Positions 22,042-22,076 of a DNA stretch of 22,076 bases are shown piece by piece. The stretch is from an uncultured Bacillota bacterium (GTDB lineage: Bacteria > Bacillota > Clostridia > Lachnospirales > Lachnospiraceae), in the NCBI GenBank assembly GCA_905200905.1, contig CAJKMA010000044.1, positions 1-22,076 of the forward strand, in the 5' to 3' direction. Under the pieces are notes generated by a model, which was not told the DNA's origin, ran no database searches, and worked only from the letters and a program-made list of their open reading frames with translations. A program made the position numbers and the translations under genes. Within the stretch, counting starts at the first letter, position 1, and the number at the start of each line of letters is the position of its first letter.

Positions 22042-22076
22042 TTCTTCTATTTCCTCCTATAAATCCTTAGATTTCA

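Noticed and set aside
1..22076. tRNA or rRNA genes, insertion sequences or prophage genes
   Set aside because: I saw no cloverleaf, transposase, integrase or phage-like frame; this is ordinary core chromosome.

Overview
The window looks like the chromosome of a spore-forming, low-GC Gram-positive anaerobe of the Lachnospiraceae/Clostridia type. The evidence is the Bacillus-like order of the division and cell-wall (dcw) cluster, a spoVD-type penicillin-binding protein, the spoIIGA-sigE pair, a Spo0E-like protein, sigma-A promoters close to TTGACA/TATAAT and strong AGGAGG ribosome binding sites. Genus cannot be fixed from the sequence alone. Apart from the iclR-family gene, every gene lies on the minus strand, so the biological order runs from high to low coordinates.

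Right end (22041 to 20590): ychF, then a 53-residue Spo0E-like gene, closed by a strong terminator. The dcw cluster follows: a sigma-A promoter with five MraZ-box-like repeats, then mraZ, rsmH, ftsL and pbpB, ending at a terminator. spoVD comes next with its own sigma-E-type promoter. A fresh sigma-A promoter then drives mraY, murD, ftsW/spoVE, murA and divIB. ftsZ has its own promoter and a perfect 18-bp terminator stem. murE, murF, murG, murB, murC and ftsA are absent from this copy of the cluster.

Middle (7217 to 3724): aroE-aroD (shikimate pathway) have a sigma-A promoter. They are followed by spoIIGA-sigE (the mother-cell sigma factor and its processing protease) behind a promoter with a 21-bp spacer and Spo0A-box matches. 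A long inverted repeat overlaps the spoIIGA ribosome binding site and could silence read-through mRNA.

Left end: an SPFH/band-7 membrane protein, a ribbon-helix-helix (Arc-type) protein and a YbjQ-family protein form a compact operon whose start site overlaps two tandem TGATATCA palindromes. Beyond it lies a gene-free stretch of about 400 bp between two convergent terminators. It holds a previously unlabelled degenerate array of about 52-bp units carrying eleven alternating TAGGCYNAAA motifs. Last is a divergent pair, an IclR-family regulator and a KDPG aldolase gene (eda, cut by the window edge), with palindromic operator candidates between them.

The main theme is how sporulation genes (spoVD, spoIIGA-sigE) sit inside vegetative cell-wall and division gene blocks yet appear insulated by terminators, dedicated promoters and an RNA hairpin. 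The best candidate for something undescribed is the 1762-2033 array.
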